NCBI GenBank assembly: GCA_963823505.1
Contig: CAWGLY010000005.1
Span: 372,001 to 436,000 of the forward strand
DNA: 64,000 bases
Reading direction: 5' to 3'
Source: DATHZQ01 sp963823505
Lineage (GTDB): Bacteria > Actinomycetota > Acidimicrobiia > Spongiisociales > UBA5794
Within the stretch, counting starts at the first letter, position 1, and every line of letters begins with the position of its first letter. Both the position numbers and the translations under genes were made by a program. This document shows, piece after piece, positions 1 to 8,849 of the stretch. Below the pieces are notes generated by a model. That model searched no databases. It saw only the letters and a program-made list of their open reading frames with translations, and was not told the origin of the DNA.

Positions 1-148
1 CGCCGTGCCACCCACCGGAGAAGATCACCACGTTGCCGACGGCGTCGGGGGATGAGGTCACGATGCCGAGGAGTGGCTCATCGCTCCCTGCAAAATACAT
101 GGGTCGCTCCGCGGCAGCGGTCGCCGGCTCAGCCGTGGCATCCGTCAT
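1..148 (-). CDS. Alpha/beta hydrolase, N-terminal fragment (runs off the window)
   Basis: The first 49 codons are visible, starting at an ATG at 148. The segment ends in a strand followed by SGGWHG, which fits the first core strand and oxyanion region of an alpha/beta hydrolase. The ATG overlaps the TGA of the upstream gene by ATGA, so the two hydrolase genes are translationally coupled. Paired hydrolases of this kind resemble the exosortase-associated hydrolase 1/2 pairs, but the catalytic motifs lie outside the window, so the substrate and exact family are unknown. Confidence 0.6.
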   Translation of the reverse strand, partial: MTDATAEPATAAAERPMYFAGSDEPLLGIVTSSPDAVGNVVIFSGGWHG

Positions 149-1065
149 GTCTGTTCTCCGAGGAACCGGCTGGTGATCGGTATGGCATCGAGGCCGCCTG
201 CCTCGACCTCGACGACGCTGTAGCCGGAAGCGCCAAACCACCACGCCTCGTCGTAGGACACCGCCGTGGCCTCCACGTGAGCCCCCGCCTCGGCGCAACG
301 ATCGACCAGCGCCGCAAGCCCCTGCCGGATCTCGGGCTTGACGGACATCTGCACGATGAGCATGCGCTTGCTGCCTGCGTCAAGGATCAGCTGGGCAACG
401 TCGAGGTCAATCGTTGATCGATACAGAGAATACGCCAAGGGGTTGCCGACCACGTCCATGACGCCTTCGGTGGCGAAGGTCTCCATCAGGTCCTTGGTGC
501 TCACGCTGCGTTCCCCGCGCTTCAGCAGCCCGATCATCCGTGCCCGGAACACCTCGTTGTAGTACCGGCCGAGGTCGATAGGCGGTTCCCACATGACGAG
601 GGGGCCGTCGGCGAATTGCTGCGAGGCGGCAGCCGCCACCAGCGCACCCAGCCGGGTTCCGACAAATCCCAGGATCTCGGCCCGTGTCGTGGTCTGCACG
701 TGATCGGCAACCGTGACCGCGTCGTGCACCATCTCGTCGAAGGTCATGTCGGTCGGTTCGCCGTCGCTGTGGCCCGAACCGCGGTACTGGAAACGAGCCG
801 CAGCGATCCCTGCCGCAGACAGCTCCCATCCCAGGACGAGCTCGCGCCGCTGGTTGCGCACTGCTTCGGCATACACAGGGGGGCACACGACGACGGCGGT
901 CCGTGGCGCGTCCGGTCCTTCGTGCAGGACGGCGAAGATGCGCCCCCCGGGGGTGTCCAGGAACGCCGCCGTGCTGCGCACGCCGTCTGCCCGGCTCATC
1001 GACGAAGGAGAGTCTCCACCACTCGGCGTCCAGCCGGACGCAAGCCGGCGGTCGATCGACTGCAT
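145..1065 (-). CDS. Alpha/beta hydrolase-like protein without a serine nucleophile
   Basis: A 306-residue protein with alpha/beta hydrolase layout: VVVCPP near residue 58, QYRGSGHSDG near 93, and a nucleophile elbow near 136-140 that reads GTRLG. Standard hydrolases have GxSxG there; an arginine stands in place of serine. Such GxRxG elbows occur in proteins annotated as exosortase-associated hydrolase 2, so ordinary esterase activity is doubtful. The first in-frame ATG is used, but residue 23 (also Met) would remove a poorly conserved leader. It overlaps the next hydrolase gene by four bases and diverges from pafB. Substrate unknown. Confidence 0.6.
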   Translation of the reverse strand: MQSIDRRLASGWTPSGGDSPSSMSRADGVRSTAAFLDTPGGRIFAVLHEGPDAPRTAVVVCPPVYAEAVRNQRRELVLGWELSAAGIAAARFQYRGSGHSDGEPTDMTFDEMVHDAVTVADHVQTTTRAEILGFVGTRLGALVAAAASQQFADGPLVMWEPPIDLGRYYNEVFRARMIGLLKRGERSVSTKDLMETFATEGVMDVVGNPLAYSLYRSTIDLDVAQLILDAGSKRMLIVQMSVKPEIRQGLAALVDRCAEAGAHVEATAVSYDEAWWFGASGYSVVEVEAGGLDAIPITSRFLGEQT

Positions 1066-1164
1066 GACAGGCCCCTCTCCTTGGTCGGCGAGGCTACCAC
1101 CGACGCACCGGCATGCTCAGAGGTTCTTCCCCCGGGACTCTCGTCGCTATACCCTGCGCGCCGT

Positions 1165-2088
1165 ATGCACAACGTGATCGAACGGATCTTGAATCTGCTG
1201 GCTTTCCTGCTGACGGCCGACCGGCCGGTCACGGCAGATGAGATACGGCAGACCGTGAATGGCTACGACCAGAGCACGGACGAAGCGTGGCGCAGGATGT
1301 TCGAGAGGGACAAGGACCTTCTTCGCCACCTCGGCATCCCGCTCCAGCTCCGGCCCACCGATGCGTGGGAAGTCGAGCACGGGTACGTTGTGCCGGTCGA
1401 GGACTATGCGCTTCCCGATCCGGGCCTGACCGATGAGGAGCGCACGGCGTTGTGGCTGGCGGCGCAGGTGGTGCGGATCGGGGGGCGCCCTTCGGGCCCT
1501 GATGCGCTCTTCAAGCTCGGCGGTGCGCCGATGACGGCTTCGGGCGAGCCGCTTGCTGCGGACCTCGGGACCCAGGAACACGAACTTGCTGAGATCTTCG
1601 CCGCGGTTTCGGAGCGGCGTCAGCTCAACTTCACCTACCGCGGCCGCCCCCGGGTGGTCACACCATTCGGCCTGGTTCATCGTCGTGGCCACTGGTATGT
1701 GGTCGGCCCGGAAGCCGGCGGGAGTGGTCCCGTGAAGGCCTTCAGGGTCGATCGTGCCGAGGCGATGCGCTCGGGCGATGACCGGGGAGTCTTCGAGCGC
1801 CCAGCAGACTTCCGCGCCTCAGACGCCATCCCAGAGGCGGCGTGGGAGGCAGGGGGCGAAGACATCGAAGCCACCGTCCGGTTCGATACGGAGATGGCGT
1901 GGTGGGCGGAACGCCAGCTGACGGGCCGGGCGCAGGTGACACGCCGCACCGACGGCTCGATCGAGGCCACGCTGCCGGTCGCCAACCCTGAGGCGTTCAT
2001 CGGCTGGCTGCTCGGCTTCGACGAGCACGCGGAGTTGCTCACCCCAGCGGACCTTCGCAGCCGGCTCGTTGCGAGGGTGATGGCGTGA
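1165..2088 (+). CDS. pafB: PafB-like WYL-domain transcriptional regulator
   Basis: A 307-residue regulator with an N-terminal winged-helix segment (about residues 1-60) and a WYL domain around residues 160-210, where HWYVVG and the following FRVDR strand are seen. In mycobacteria PafB and PafC act together as an activator of DNA-damage genes. The ATG at 1165 is chosen because it begins the conserved HTH; longer in-frame readings upstream are antisense to the hydrolase gene. A TATACC hexamer at 1148-1153 lies just upstream and would give a nearly leaderless transcript. Its stop overlaps pafC by ATGA-type coupling. The gene order pafB-pafC-tat-tatC-helY matches mycobacteria and supports the symbol. 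Confidence 0.85.
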   Translation: MHNVIERILNLLAFLLTADRPVTADEIRQTVNGYDQSTDEAWRRMFERDKDLLRHLGIPLQLRPTDAWEVEHGYVVPVEDYALPDPGLTDEERTALWLAAQVVRIGGRPSGPDALFKLGGAPMTASGEPLAADLGTQEHELAEIFAAVSERRQLNFTYRGRPRVVTPFGLVHRRGHWYVVGPEAGGSGPVKAFRVDRAEAMRSGDDRGVFERPADFRASDAIPEAAWEAGGEDIEATVRFDTEMAWWAERQLTGRAQVTRRTDGSIEATLPVANPEAFIGWLLGFDEHAELLTPADLRSRLVARVMA

Positions 2089-3026
2089 CCAGCCCAAAGA
2101 CGGCGCGACGGCTCAACCGGATTCTCTCGATGCTCCCGTGGGTGATTGCGAACCCTGGCGCGACCGTCGACGAGGTGTGCGAGCGGTTCGACTACACGCG
2201 GGCGCAACTCGTGGCTGATCTCGATCTTGTCTTCGTTTGCGGGCTCCCCGGCTACGGCCCCGGGGATCTGATGGTGGCGTTCATCGACGAGGACGAGGTC
2301 ATCGTCGAGCTGGCGGACTACTTCTCCGTTCCCGTCCGGCTCACCCCGCCGGAGGCGCTCGGACTCCTGGCGTCCGGGTATGCGCTGCTGTCGACGGGTC
2401 AGGCGCCGCCTGCGCTCCACCGCGCCGTCGACAAGCTGGCTGCCGTTGTCCTGCCTGAGGGCGCCGAGGCGCTGGCTGTCGATCTCAGTGAGCCTCCGCT
2501 CGTCGGGGCGCTCCGCACCGCCGCCGCCGAGGGGCGTGTGCTCCAAATCGTCTACACGGCGCTTGCCCGAGACGTCACGACGACGCGAGCCATCGAGCCG
2601 CTGGCCGTGTTCTCGACGATGGGCAACTGGTACGTGTCCGCGTTCTGCCGGCTCGCCGAGGACGACCGAGTCTTCCGCGTCGACCGGATCCGCTCGGTGG
2701 AGCCCACCGGCGACACCTTCGACCCGCCCGACGAACCACCACCTCCCATGGTGAGCTACACCCCTTCCGAGACCGACGCGCAGGCGGTGCTTCGGCTGGG
2801 ACCCCGGGCGCGGTGGGTCGTCGACTACTACCCGGTGGAGATCCTCGAAGACGAGGGCGCCGAAGGGCAGATCACTCTCAGATTCTCGGCCGCAGACCCG
2901 ACGGTGGCGGCGCGGCTCCTGCTGCGACTCGGACCCGACGCCGAGTTGATCGAAGGTGAAGAGGTCGGTGCCAGGCTCGCTGAGCTGCGGGCTGCGATCC
3001 TGAGCCGGTACGGCGCCACAACCTGA
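2085..3026 (+). CDS. pafC: PafC-like WYL-domain transcriptional regulator
   Basis: A 313-residue second WYL regulator beginning at a GTG that overlaps the pafB stop by four bases. The N-terminus carries an HTH, and the WYL core lies near residues 155-210 (GNWYVSAF followed by FRVDRI). The C-terminal extension is typical of the PafC half of the PafBC pair. The overlap implies equal synthesis, as expected for a heterodimer. Pup-proteasome genes (pafA, prcBA) that precede this pair in mycobacteria are not adjacent here, which agrees with PafBC working independently of the proteasome. Confidence 0.85.
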   Translation: MTSPKTARRLNRILSMLPWVIANPGATVDEVCERFDYTRAQLVADLDLVFVCGLPGYGPGDLMVAFIDEDEVIVELADYFSVPVRLTPPEALGLLASGYALLSTGQAPPALHRAVDKLAAVVLPEGAEALAVDLSEPPLVGALRTAAAEGRVLQIVYTALARDVTTTRAIEPLAVFSTMGNWYVSAFCRLAEDDRVFRVDRIRSVEPTGDTFDPPDEPPPPMVSYTPSETDAQAVLRLGPRARWVVDYYPVEILEDEGAEGQITLRFSAADPTVAARLLLRLGPDAELIEGEEVGARLAELRAAILSRYGATT

Positions 3027-3072
3027 GTCCTCGCGGTCCTGACTCAGACCGGCGACGATCTACCATCGTGCC

Positions 3073-3447
3073 GTGAACACCAACCTCACGATCTCGGAGA
3101 TCCTGACGATCGCCGTGGTGATCCTCATCGTCTTCGGGCCCGAGCGGCTGCCTGAGATGGCGCGGAAAGCAGGCGAGCTCCTCGGCAAGCTGCGGGGCGC
3201 CGCCAACACCCTTCGTGCGGAGTTCACCGCCGAATACGAAGACATCGCCAAGCCCTTCAAGGACATCGAGGCAGAACTCACAGCTGCGAAGGACGAGTTG
3301 AAGGGCGTGCGCGACGAGGTGCAAGGCGCCCTACCGGACGTGACGGCACTGGATCCGTCACGGATCGCTGAAGATGCACCGAAGCCAGACGCACCAGAGG
3401 CCGGGTCGTCGGAAACCGAGCCAGGGGCAGGGGAGGCATCGGCGTGA
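3073..3447 (+). CDS. tatB: Twin-arginine translocase small subunit, TatB-like
   Basis: A 124-residue protein with one N-terminal membrane helix (about residues 7-22), then FGPERLPEMARKAGE and a long charged amphipathic helix, ending in an acidic proline-rich tail. The GPxRLP hinge and long helix are TatB-like; TatA usually shows FGxxKLP and a shorter helix. In mycobacteria the gene at this place in the operon is tatA, so the exact subtype is open. The GTG at 3073 starts directly before the helix. It overlaps tatC by four bases. It is the only small Tat subunit in the window. Confidence 0.85.
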   Translation: MNTNLTISEILTIAVVILIVFGPERLPEMARKAGELLGKLRGAANTLRAEFTAEYEDIAKPFKDIEAELTAAKDELKGVRDEVQGALPDVTALDPSRIAEDAPKPDAPEAGSSETEPGAGEASA

Positions 3448-4157
3448 CGGACGCACCCATGACCTTCATGAGCCACCTGGTCGAGCTCCGCACCAGGGTG
3501 ATCAAAGTGGCCATCGCCGTCGGGGTCACGACCGTGGTGGCGTTCTTCTTCTACAACGATGTCCTCGAGCTGCTGTCGCGGCCGTACCTCGAAGCGGTCG
3601 ACGGTGAGAAGCTTGCATTCTTCCAACCGACCGAAGCGTTCTCCCTTGCCCTGCGGATTTCGCTCTGGAGCGGAGTGATCCTGGCGAGCCCGATCGTCAT
3701 CTACCAGCTCTGGCGCTTCGTCGGTCCGGCGCTCACCCCACGAGAGAAGAAGTACGTCGTGCCGTTGTCGGGCGTGCTGGCCGTGCTCTTCCTGGTGGGG
3801 ATCGGCGTGGGCTACTGGGCGATGCCGCTGACGCTCCAACTGCTCATCAGTTTTGGTCAGGACTTGCTGCAACCCACCATCGGCGCAGACTTCTACCTGC
3901 GGTTTGCGATGCGGTTCCTGCTGGCGTTCGGTATCGCGTTCGAGTTTCCCGTGTTCCTGTTTGCGGCTGCGGTCATGGGGATCACGTCGAGCGTCCAGCT
4001 CAGGGCGTGGCGGAGGTATGCGGTGACGGTCATCATCATCGGCGCCGCCCTGCTCACCCCTGGTGGTGACCCGTTGACGCTCCTGCTGCTCTCGGTGCCG
4101 CTGTACGTCCTGTATGAAGGCACCATCCTCGCCATCCGGTTCATTCTCAAGAAATGA
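3444..4157 (+). CDS. tatC: Twin-arginine translocase subunit TatC
   Basis: A 237-residue polytopic membrane protein with six predicted membrane helices. The family N-terminus (MSHLVELRTR), the periplasmic FFQPTEAF segment and the conserved cytoplasmic LTPREKKY segment are all present. TatC is the receptor for twin-arginine signal peptides and with TatB starts export of folded proteins. The GTG start overlaps the tatB-like stop, and the stop overlaps the helY ATG, so this lies in the middle of a coupled operon. Confidence 0.95.
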   Translation: MTDAPMTFMSHLVELRTRVIKVAIAVGVTTVVAFFFYNDVLELLSRPYLEAVDGEKLAFFQPTEAFSLALRISLWSGVILASPIVIYQLWRFVGPALTPREKKYVVPLSGVLAVLFLVGIGVGYWAMPLTLQLLISFGQDLLQPTIGADFYLRFAMRFLLAFGIAFEFPVFLFAAAVMGITSSVQLRAWRRYAVTVIIIGAALLTPGGDPLTLLLLSVPLYVLYEGTILAIRFILKK

Positions 4158-6691
4158 CGCAAGGCACCAACGAAGCTGCGTTTCGCTACCTGGAATCGCT
4201 CCCCTTCACCCCGGATCGATTCCAGACTGAGGCGGTTGCGCACATCGCCTCGGGTGCGTCGGTTGTGGTCACGGCCCCCACCGGCGCCGGGAAAACCGTC
4301 ATCGCAGAAGCTGCGGTGCAGCACGCCCTCAGCCACGGTGAGCGAGCGTTCTATACGACTCCGATCAAGGCTTTGTCGAACCAGAAGTTCGGTGATCTGC
4401 GTCGATATCACGGCGAGGACGCCGTTGGTCTGCTGACGGGCGACAACGTGGTGAACGGTGAAGCTCCGCTCGTGGTGATGACAACCGAGGTCCTGCGCAA
4501 CATGATCTACACCGATCCGGGCCGTCTCGATTCCCTCGGTGTCGTGATTCTCGACGAGGTGCACTATCTCCAGGACCGGTACCGCGGCTCGGTGTGGGAA
4601 GAAGTCATCATCCACCTTCCCGCCCACGTACAGCTCGTCAACCTCAGCGCTACGATCGCCAACGCCGAGGAGTTCACGGACTGGGTGCGCGCGCGGCGGG
4701 GACCGACCGAGCTCGTGGTCGAAACGCACCGGCCGGTACCGCTGGAGAGCGTCTACATGATCAAGGATCGGCACCGGGAAGGCGCCGTTGAGGTGTTGCC
4801 TGTGTTCGGCCGTACGGGGACCCGGCCCAACCCCGCCGTGCTCAACATGCTCCGCAAGGGCAGGGGTCGTCATCGGCGCTTCACGGCACCCCGCCGGCTC
4901 GAGGTTGCGACCGTACTGGATGCGGCCGGGATCCTGCCGGCCATCTACTTCATCTTCAGCAGGGCAGGCTGCGATGCCGCGGCCCAACAGGTGGCATCCT
5001 CACTGCTGGCGCTGACCGATGCCGACGAACGTCGCGAGATCCGGCGCATCGTTGCGGAGAAGACGGCCCACCTCTCCGCTGCGGATCTGACGGTGCTGGG
5101 GTTCGAGACGTGGATGAGCGCGCTCGATTCCGGGGTGGCCGCCCACCACGCGGGTATGGTGCCGGCGTTCAAAGAGACGGTTGAGGCGCTGTTCACCGCA
5201 GGCCTCGTCAAGCTGGTGTTTGCGACGGACACGCTGGCGCTCGGTATCAACATGCCGGCAAAGACGGTCGTGCTCGAGCGCCTGGCGAAGTTCAATGGCG
5301 ACACGCACGAGATCCTGCAGCCGGGCGACTACACCCAGATGAGCGGGAGAGCAGGGCGGAGAGGGATCGATATCGCCGGTACCGCGGTCGTGCTCCATCA
5401 GCAGGACATCCCGTTCGAGCGGGTGGCGGCCATCGCCGCACAAGGCAGCCATGCGCTCGTTTCCAGCTTCGCCCCCTCGTACAACATGGCCGTGAACCTG
5501 GTGGCCAACTACCCGCAGCGTCGCGCTGAGGAGTTGCTGCGCGCCTCGTTCGCCCAGCATCGGATCGAATCACGCCGTGGCGAGCTGGCGGCTCGGCTCG
5601 AGGTTCGTGAGGGAGAAGCCCGGGAGTTCGTACTGGCGGCCCAGTGCGATCGTGGTGACATCACGACGTACACGGCTGCAGGGCCCCGGCTCGACGTCAA
5701 GCAGCGGATGCGGGACTTTGCGCAGGAGACCATGCAAGGCGACGTGCTCGAGCTGCCTGGCGAGGACCGACCCGACCGGTGGGCGCTGCTCGCCCGCGGC
5801 TACGGGCCCAATCCGCGGCTGCACCTCGTCGACGAGACGGGGCGGGAGCGCAAGGTGGCGGCGGATCAGTTGCCCTCGACGACGGCGGTGATCGGATCGC
5901 TCGTGCTTCCCGAGCCGTTTCGGCCGAGGGAACGAGGGTATCGGAGCGCCGTTGCGGGCATGCTCAGCGAGATGGGCGAACCGTCGTTCAGGCGCACTGC
6001 GACCGAGGGATCAACGGATCCGATCGATTCCTGTCCCAAGCTGGCGGAGCATCTGCGGTGGCTGGAGCGTGCGGCGAAGGCGACGAAGGATGCAGATCGA
6101 CTCCGCCGCCGGCTCCGCAACACGCCCGAGGACCTCGTTGGCCGGTTCAGTGCGATCCTGGCCCTGCTCGGCGAGCTCGGGTACGTCGACAAGTGGACGC
6201 TCACCGGAAAGGGAGAGCGGCTTCGCTTCATCTACAACGAGCTCGACATCGTGGTGTCCGAGAGCGCCGCATCGGGTGCGTTTGGAGGACTGACGCCCGC
6301 AGAGTTCGCCGGAGTGGCCACGGCGTTCGTCTACGAACCGCGGCGAGACGACGCAGGCGGTGGCATTCCCAGCAGAGCGGTCGAGGCTGCGCTCGACGTC
6401 GTCTTCTCCGTGAGTGACGAGGTCGCCGATGCGGAACGGCGGCACGGCATCGAGATGACCCGGGCGCCCAATGAGGGGTACGTGCAGCGGATCCACGATT
6501 GGGCAGATGGTGCCACCCTTGACGACCTCTTTGACGACGAGGGCTCCGCCGGTGACTTCGTGAGGATCGCGCGCCAGACGCTGGACCTCATCCGCCAGAT
6601 GCGTGACGCCTTCCCCGACATCCGATTGACCGCCAGCGCCGCACTGGAGCTGGTGGATCGTGGCGTGGTGGCAGCGGAGAGCCGCTGGTGA
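4154..6691 (+). CDS. helY: Ski2/Mtr4-type DEAD/DEVH-box helicase HelY
   Basis: An 845-residue superfamily 2 helicase. Motif I is TAPTGAGKT near residue 38, motif II is LDEVHYLQD near 130, motif III is LSATIAN near 160, and motif VI is MSGRAGRRGID near 395. The second half holds the winged-helix and helical-bundle C-terminal region of Ski2-like enzymes. It is probably an RNA helicase for RNA processing or decay, as inferred for mycobacterial HelY. Position after tatC is the conserved actinobacterial order. The stop overlaps the next GTG by four bases. Confidence 0.93.
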   Translation: MTQGTNEAAFRYLESLPFTPDRFQTEAVAHIASGASVVVTAPTGAGKTVIAEAAVQHALSHGERAFYTTPIKALSNQKFGDLRRYHGEDAVGLLTGDNVVNGEAPLVVMTTEVLRNMIYTDPGRLDSLGVVILDEVHYLQDRYRGSVWEEVIIHLPAHVQLVNLSATIANAEEFTDWVRARRGPTELVVETHRPVPLESVYMIKDRHREGAVEVLPVFGRTGTRPNPAVLNMLRKGRGRHRRFTAPRRLEVATVLDAAGILPAIYFIFSRAGCDAAAQQVASSLLALTDADERREIRRIVAEKTAHLSAADLTVLGFETWMSALDSGVAAHHAGMVPAFKETVEALFTAGLVKLVFATDTLALGINMPAKTVVLERLAKFNGDTHEILQPGDYTQMSGRAGRRGIDIAGTAVVLHQQDIPFERVAAIAAQGSHALVSSFAPSYNMAVNLVANYPQRRAEELLRASFAQHRIESRRGELAARLEVREGEAREFVLAAQCDRGDITTYTAAGPRLDVKQRMRDFAQETMQGDVLELPGEDRPDRWALLARGYGPNPRLHLVDETGRERKVAADQLPSTTAVIGSLVLPEPFRPRERGYRSAVAGMLSEMGEPSFRRTATEGSTDPIDSCPKLAEHLRWLERAAKATKDADRLRRRLRNTPEDLVGRFSAILALLGELGYVDKWTLTGKGERLRFIYNELDIVVSESAASGAFGGLTPAEFAGVATAFVYEPRRDDAGGGIPSRAVEAALDVVFSVSDEVADAERRHGIEMTRAPNEGYVQRIHDWADGATLDDLFDDEGSAGDFVRIARQTLDLIRQMRDAFPDIRLTASAALELVDRGVVAAESRW

Positions 6692-7569
6692 CGTGGCAAA
6701 TCATCCTCAACCCGGCTGCAGGTCGCACCGGCGACGTGGAGCGACGGTTGCGGGATGCGGTCGCCGGGTACGGCATCGACGGCGAGATCGTGGTGTCGTC
6801 CACGCCGGATCATCTCGGCGCTCTCGTCAGCGGTGCCGTGGCCGCGGGAACTCACCGTTTTGCGGCCGTCGGTGGCGACGGGACCGCGCACCTGCTGCTG
6901 AACGCATTGATGCGGCACTCCTGGGCATCCCCGCCGACGCTCGCCATCGTTCCGGCCGGGTCCGGGTCCGACTTCATCCGCACCTTCGCCCTCCCGCGCA
7001 CGGTCGAAGGTGGCGTCGAGGTGCTCGCAGGAGAAGGCACCTATCGATGCGACGTGGGACTGCTGCACGGGAGCTTCGGATCGCGCTTCTTCCTCAATGC
7101 AGCCAATGTCGGTGTGGCCGCAGCATCGGTGCTCCGTGCTGAGTCGCTCCCCAAGGCACTGGGCGGGGTGCGCTACACGGCGGCGTTCTGGCTGGCGCTC
7201 GCACGCTTCCCTCCCAAGAGCGTCGTGGTGAACCTGGGACGCAGGACGCTGCAAGGCGATGCGATGAACGTGGTCGTCTCGAACGGCCAGTTCTTCGGCG
7301 GCGGTCTCAACGTGGCTCCGCAGGCCGCGGTGATGGACGGCCTCCTCGACGTCCAGGTCTTCCTTGGGCCGCGGAGGCGAGCCTTCACTCTCATGCCGAG
7401 GGTCATCAGGGGGCTGCATCTCCGCCACCCTGCGGTGCTCAAGGGGCGGACGGGCGAGCTGTCGATCGACGCCCCCGACGACTGGCCGGTGGAGGCCGAC
7501 GGCGAGATGATCGGGCACGGATCCGTCCGGGTGACGGTGGTTCCGGGTGCAATCGATTTCAAGATCTGA
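6688..7569 (+). CDS. Diacylglycerol/lipid kinase family protein
   Basis: A 293-residue soluble lipid kinase. ILNPAAGR at the N-terminus and the nucleotide-binding VGGDGTAHL near residue 60 define the DAGK catalytic fold; PAGSGSDF near 90 is the second conserved loop, and the C-terminal half contains VEADGEM typical of YegS/DgkB-type enzymes. It would phosphorylate diacylglycerol or a related lipid, recycling diacylglycerol to phosphatidate. GTG start overlapping the helY stop. The exact lipid substrate cannot be told from sequence. Confidence 0.88.
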   Translation: MTWQIILNPAAGRTGDVERRLRDAVAGYGIDGEIVVSSTPDHLGALVSGAVAAGTHRFAAVGGDGTAHLLLNALMRHSWASPPTLAIVPAGSGSDFIRTFALPRTVEGGVEVLAGEGTYRCDVGLLHGSFGSRFFLNAANVGVAAASVLRAESLPKALGGVRYTAAFWLALARFPPKSVVVNLGRRTLQGDAMNVVVSNGQFFGGGLNVAPQAAVMDGLLDVQVFLGPRRRAFTLMPRVIRGLHLRHPAVLKGRTGELSIDAPDDWPVEADGEMIGHGSVRVTVVPGAIDFKI

Positions 7570-7633
7570 CACCGCCGCCGAGCCTTGCGATGCGCACCAC
7601 GACGTCTCGGGAATAGATGCGAGCCGCCGGTCG

Positions 7634-7661
7634 TTGGCGGGGGCGCAACGTTGGATATACT
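7634..7661 (+). promoter_or_regulatory. Candidate housekeeping promoter for the DUF4193-ppm1 genes
   Basis: TTGGCG at 7634-7639 and TATACT at 7656-7661 with a 16-base spacer, 23 bases before the DUF4193 ATG. This is a close match to a vegetative sigma-A-type promoter in a GC-rich genome, and it sits in the only sizeable gap (about 115 bases) in this run of genes. Confidence 0.5.
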
Positions 7662-7684
7662 CCGCGCCTCGCAACAGGTGGACC

Positions 7685-8131
7685 ATGACCGAAACTGAAC
7701 TCGACGACATCGATCCGGCGGAAGACGAAGAACCGGACGCAGACGACCTTGAAGAGGACTGGGACGAAGACATCGAGGTGGATGACGACGTCCTCGACCT
7801 CGAAGACGATGATGATGTCGTGGTCTCGGGCGAAGACGACGATGATGATGAGGCCGAGGCGCTCGAAGACGGCGACGCCGAGGAGGCGCTCGACGAACTC
7901 GAAGCCGAGGAGCTCGACATGCTCACCGATGACGAGGAGTCCGAGACCCTCATCATCGACGAGGCCCAAGAAATGCGGGCCATTCGGCGGGCAGAGATCG
8001 CCATGGAGGGCGGAGGAGCCTCGACCGAACGCGCCGAGGACGAGTTCGTATGCCGGTCCTGCTTCCTGGTGCTGAAAACCAGCCAACTCGCCAACCGGCG
8101 CAAGATGTACTGCCGCGACTGTGCAGCCTGA
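7685..8131 (+). CDS. DUF4193 family protein with acidic N-terminus and C4 zinc-like C-terminus
   Basis: A 148-residue protein. The C-terminus reads DEFVCRSCFLV followed by YCRDCA, a CxxC/CxxC pair that matches the DUF4193 family of actinobacteria. The first 100 residues are extremely acidic, rich in Asp and Glu runs with almost no basic residues, and look disordered. The ATG at 7685 is chosen because it follows the candidate promoter at proper distance; an upstream in-frame ATG lies before it. The function of DUF4193 is not known. The end overlaps the next gene by 11 bases. Confidence 0.8.
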   Translation: MTETELDDIDPAEDEEPDADDLEEDWDEDIEVDDDVLDLEDDDDVVVSGEDDDDDEAEALEDGDAEEALDELEAEELDMLTDDEESETLIIDEAQEMRAIRRAEIAMEGGGASTERAEDEFVCRSCFLVLKTSQLANRRKMYCRDCAA

Positions 8132-8849
8132 ACCGATCGTCGTCATCCCGACCTACAACGAGGTCGAGAACCTCCCGAAGGTCGTCGAGCAGATCCGCAG
8201 TACCAAGACGGGCATCCTGATCGTGGATGACGGCTCTCCGGACGGAACCGGAGCGCTCGCCGACGAACTCGCTGCTGCCGACGAGGCAATCACGGTGCAC
8301 CACCGCACCCTGAAACAGGGCCTAGGCCCGGCCTACGCAGACGGCTTCAACGTCGTGCGCCGGCGGAATCCCTCAGTTATCTGCCAGATGGATGCCGACC
8401 TCTCCCACGATCCCGCAGACCTGCCCAGGCTCATCGCCGCGGTCGAGAACGGCGCCGATCTCGCCATCGGCAGCCGCTATGTCCCGGGCGGCTCGACCCA
8501 AGGATGGCCGCTACTTCGAAGGATCATCTCCAAGGGCGGCAACCTCTACGTTCGGCTCATGCTCGGAGTTGCCACCAAAGATGCCACCGCCGGGTTTCGG
8601 GCGTATGCACCCGAAGCGCTCGCCACGCTCGAGCCCGAGACCTGTGAAGCGACCGGATACGGCTTTCAGATCGAGATGACCTACCGGGCAGAGCAACAGG
8701 GGATGACGATCGAGGAAGTGCCGATCTGTTTCACCGAACGTGAGGTCGGGAACAGCAAGATGTCGGGTGCCATCGCCATCGAAGCCTTCCGGCTCATCAC
8801 ACGGTGGGGATGGGAACGGATGCGCGGGCGGCTACGCTCCCGCTCCTGA
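8121..8849 (+). CDS. ppm1: Polyprenol monophosphomannose synthase (GT2, DPM1-like)
   Basis: A 242-residue family 2 glycosyltransferase: VIPTYNEVENL at the start, VDDGSPDGT near residue 35, and the metal-binding DAD in QMDADLSHDP near 93. It lacks membrane segments and the N-acyltransferase domain fused to Ppm1 in Mycobacterium tuberculosis, so it is the stand-alone form. The family transfers mannose from GDP-mannose to polyprenyl phosphate, supplying mannosyl donor for cell-envelope glycans or protein mannosylation. GTG start inside the end of the DUF4193 gene. A related GT2 with another sugar cannot be excluded. Confidence 0.85.
   Translation: MQPEPIVVIPTYNEVENLPKVVEQIRSTKTGILIVDDGSPDGTGALADELAAADEAITVHHRTLKQGLGPAYADGFNVVRRRNPSVICQMDADLSHDPADLPRLIAAVENGADLAIGSRYVPGGSTQGWPLLRRIISKGGNLYVRLMLGVATKDATAGFRAYAPEALATLEPETCEATGYGFQIEMTYRAEQQGMTIEEVPICFTEREVGNSKMSGAIAIEAFRLITRWGWERMRGRLRSRS

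Noticed and set aside
6331..8103. 590-codon leftward open frame, Ser-rich
   Set aside because: Antisense to helY, the lipid kinase and the acidic DUF4193 gene; the Ser runs are the reverse reading of Asp/Glu codons.
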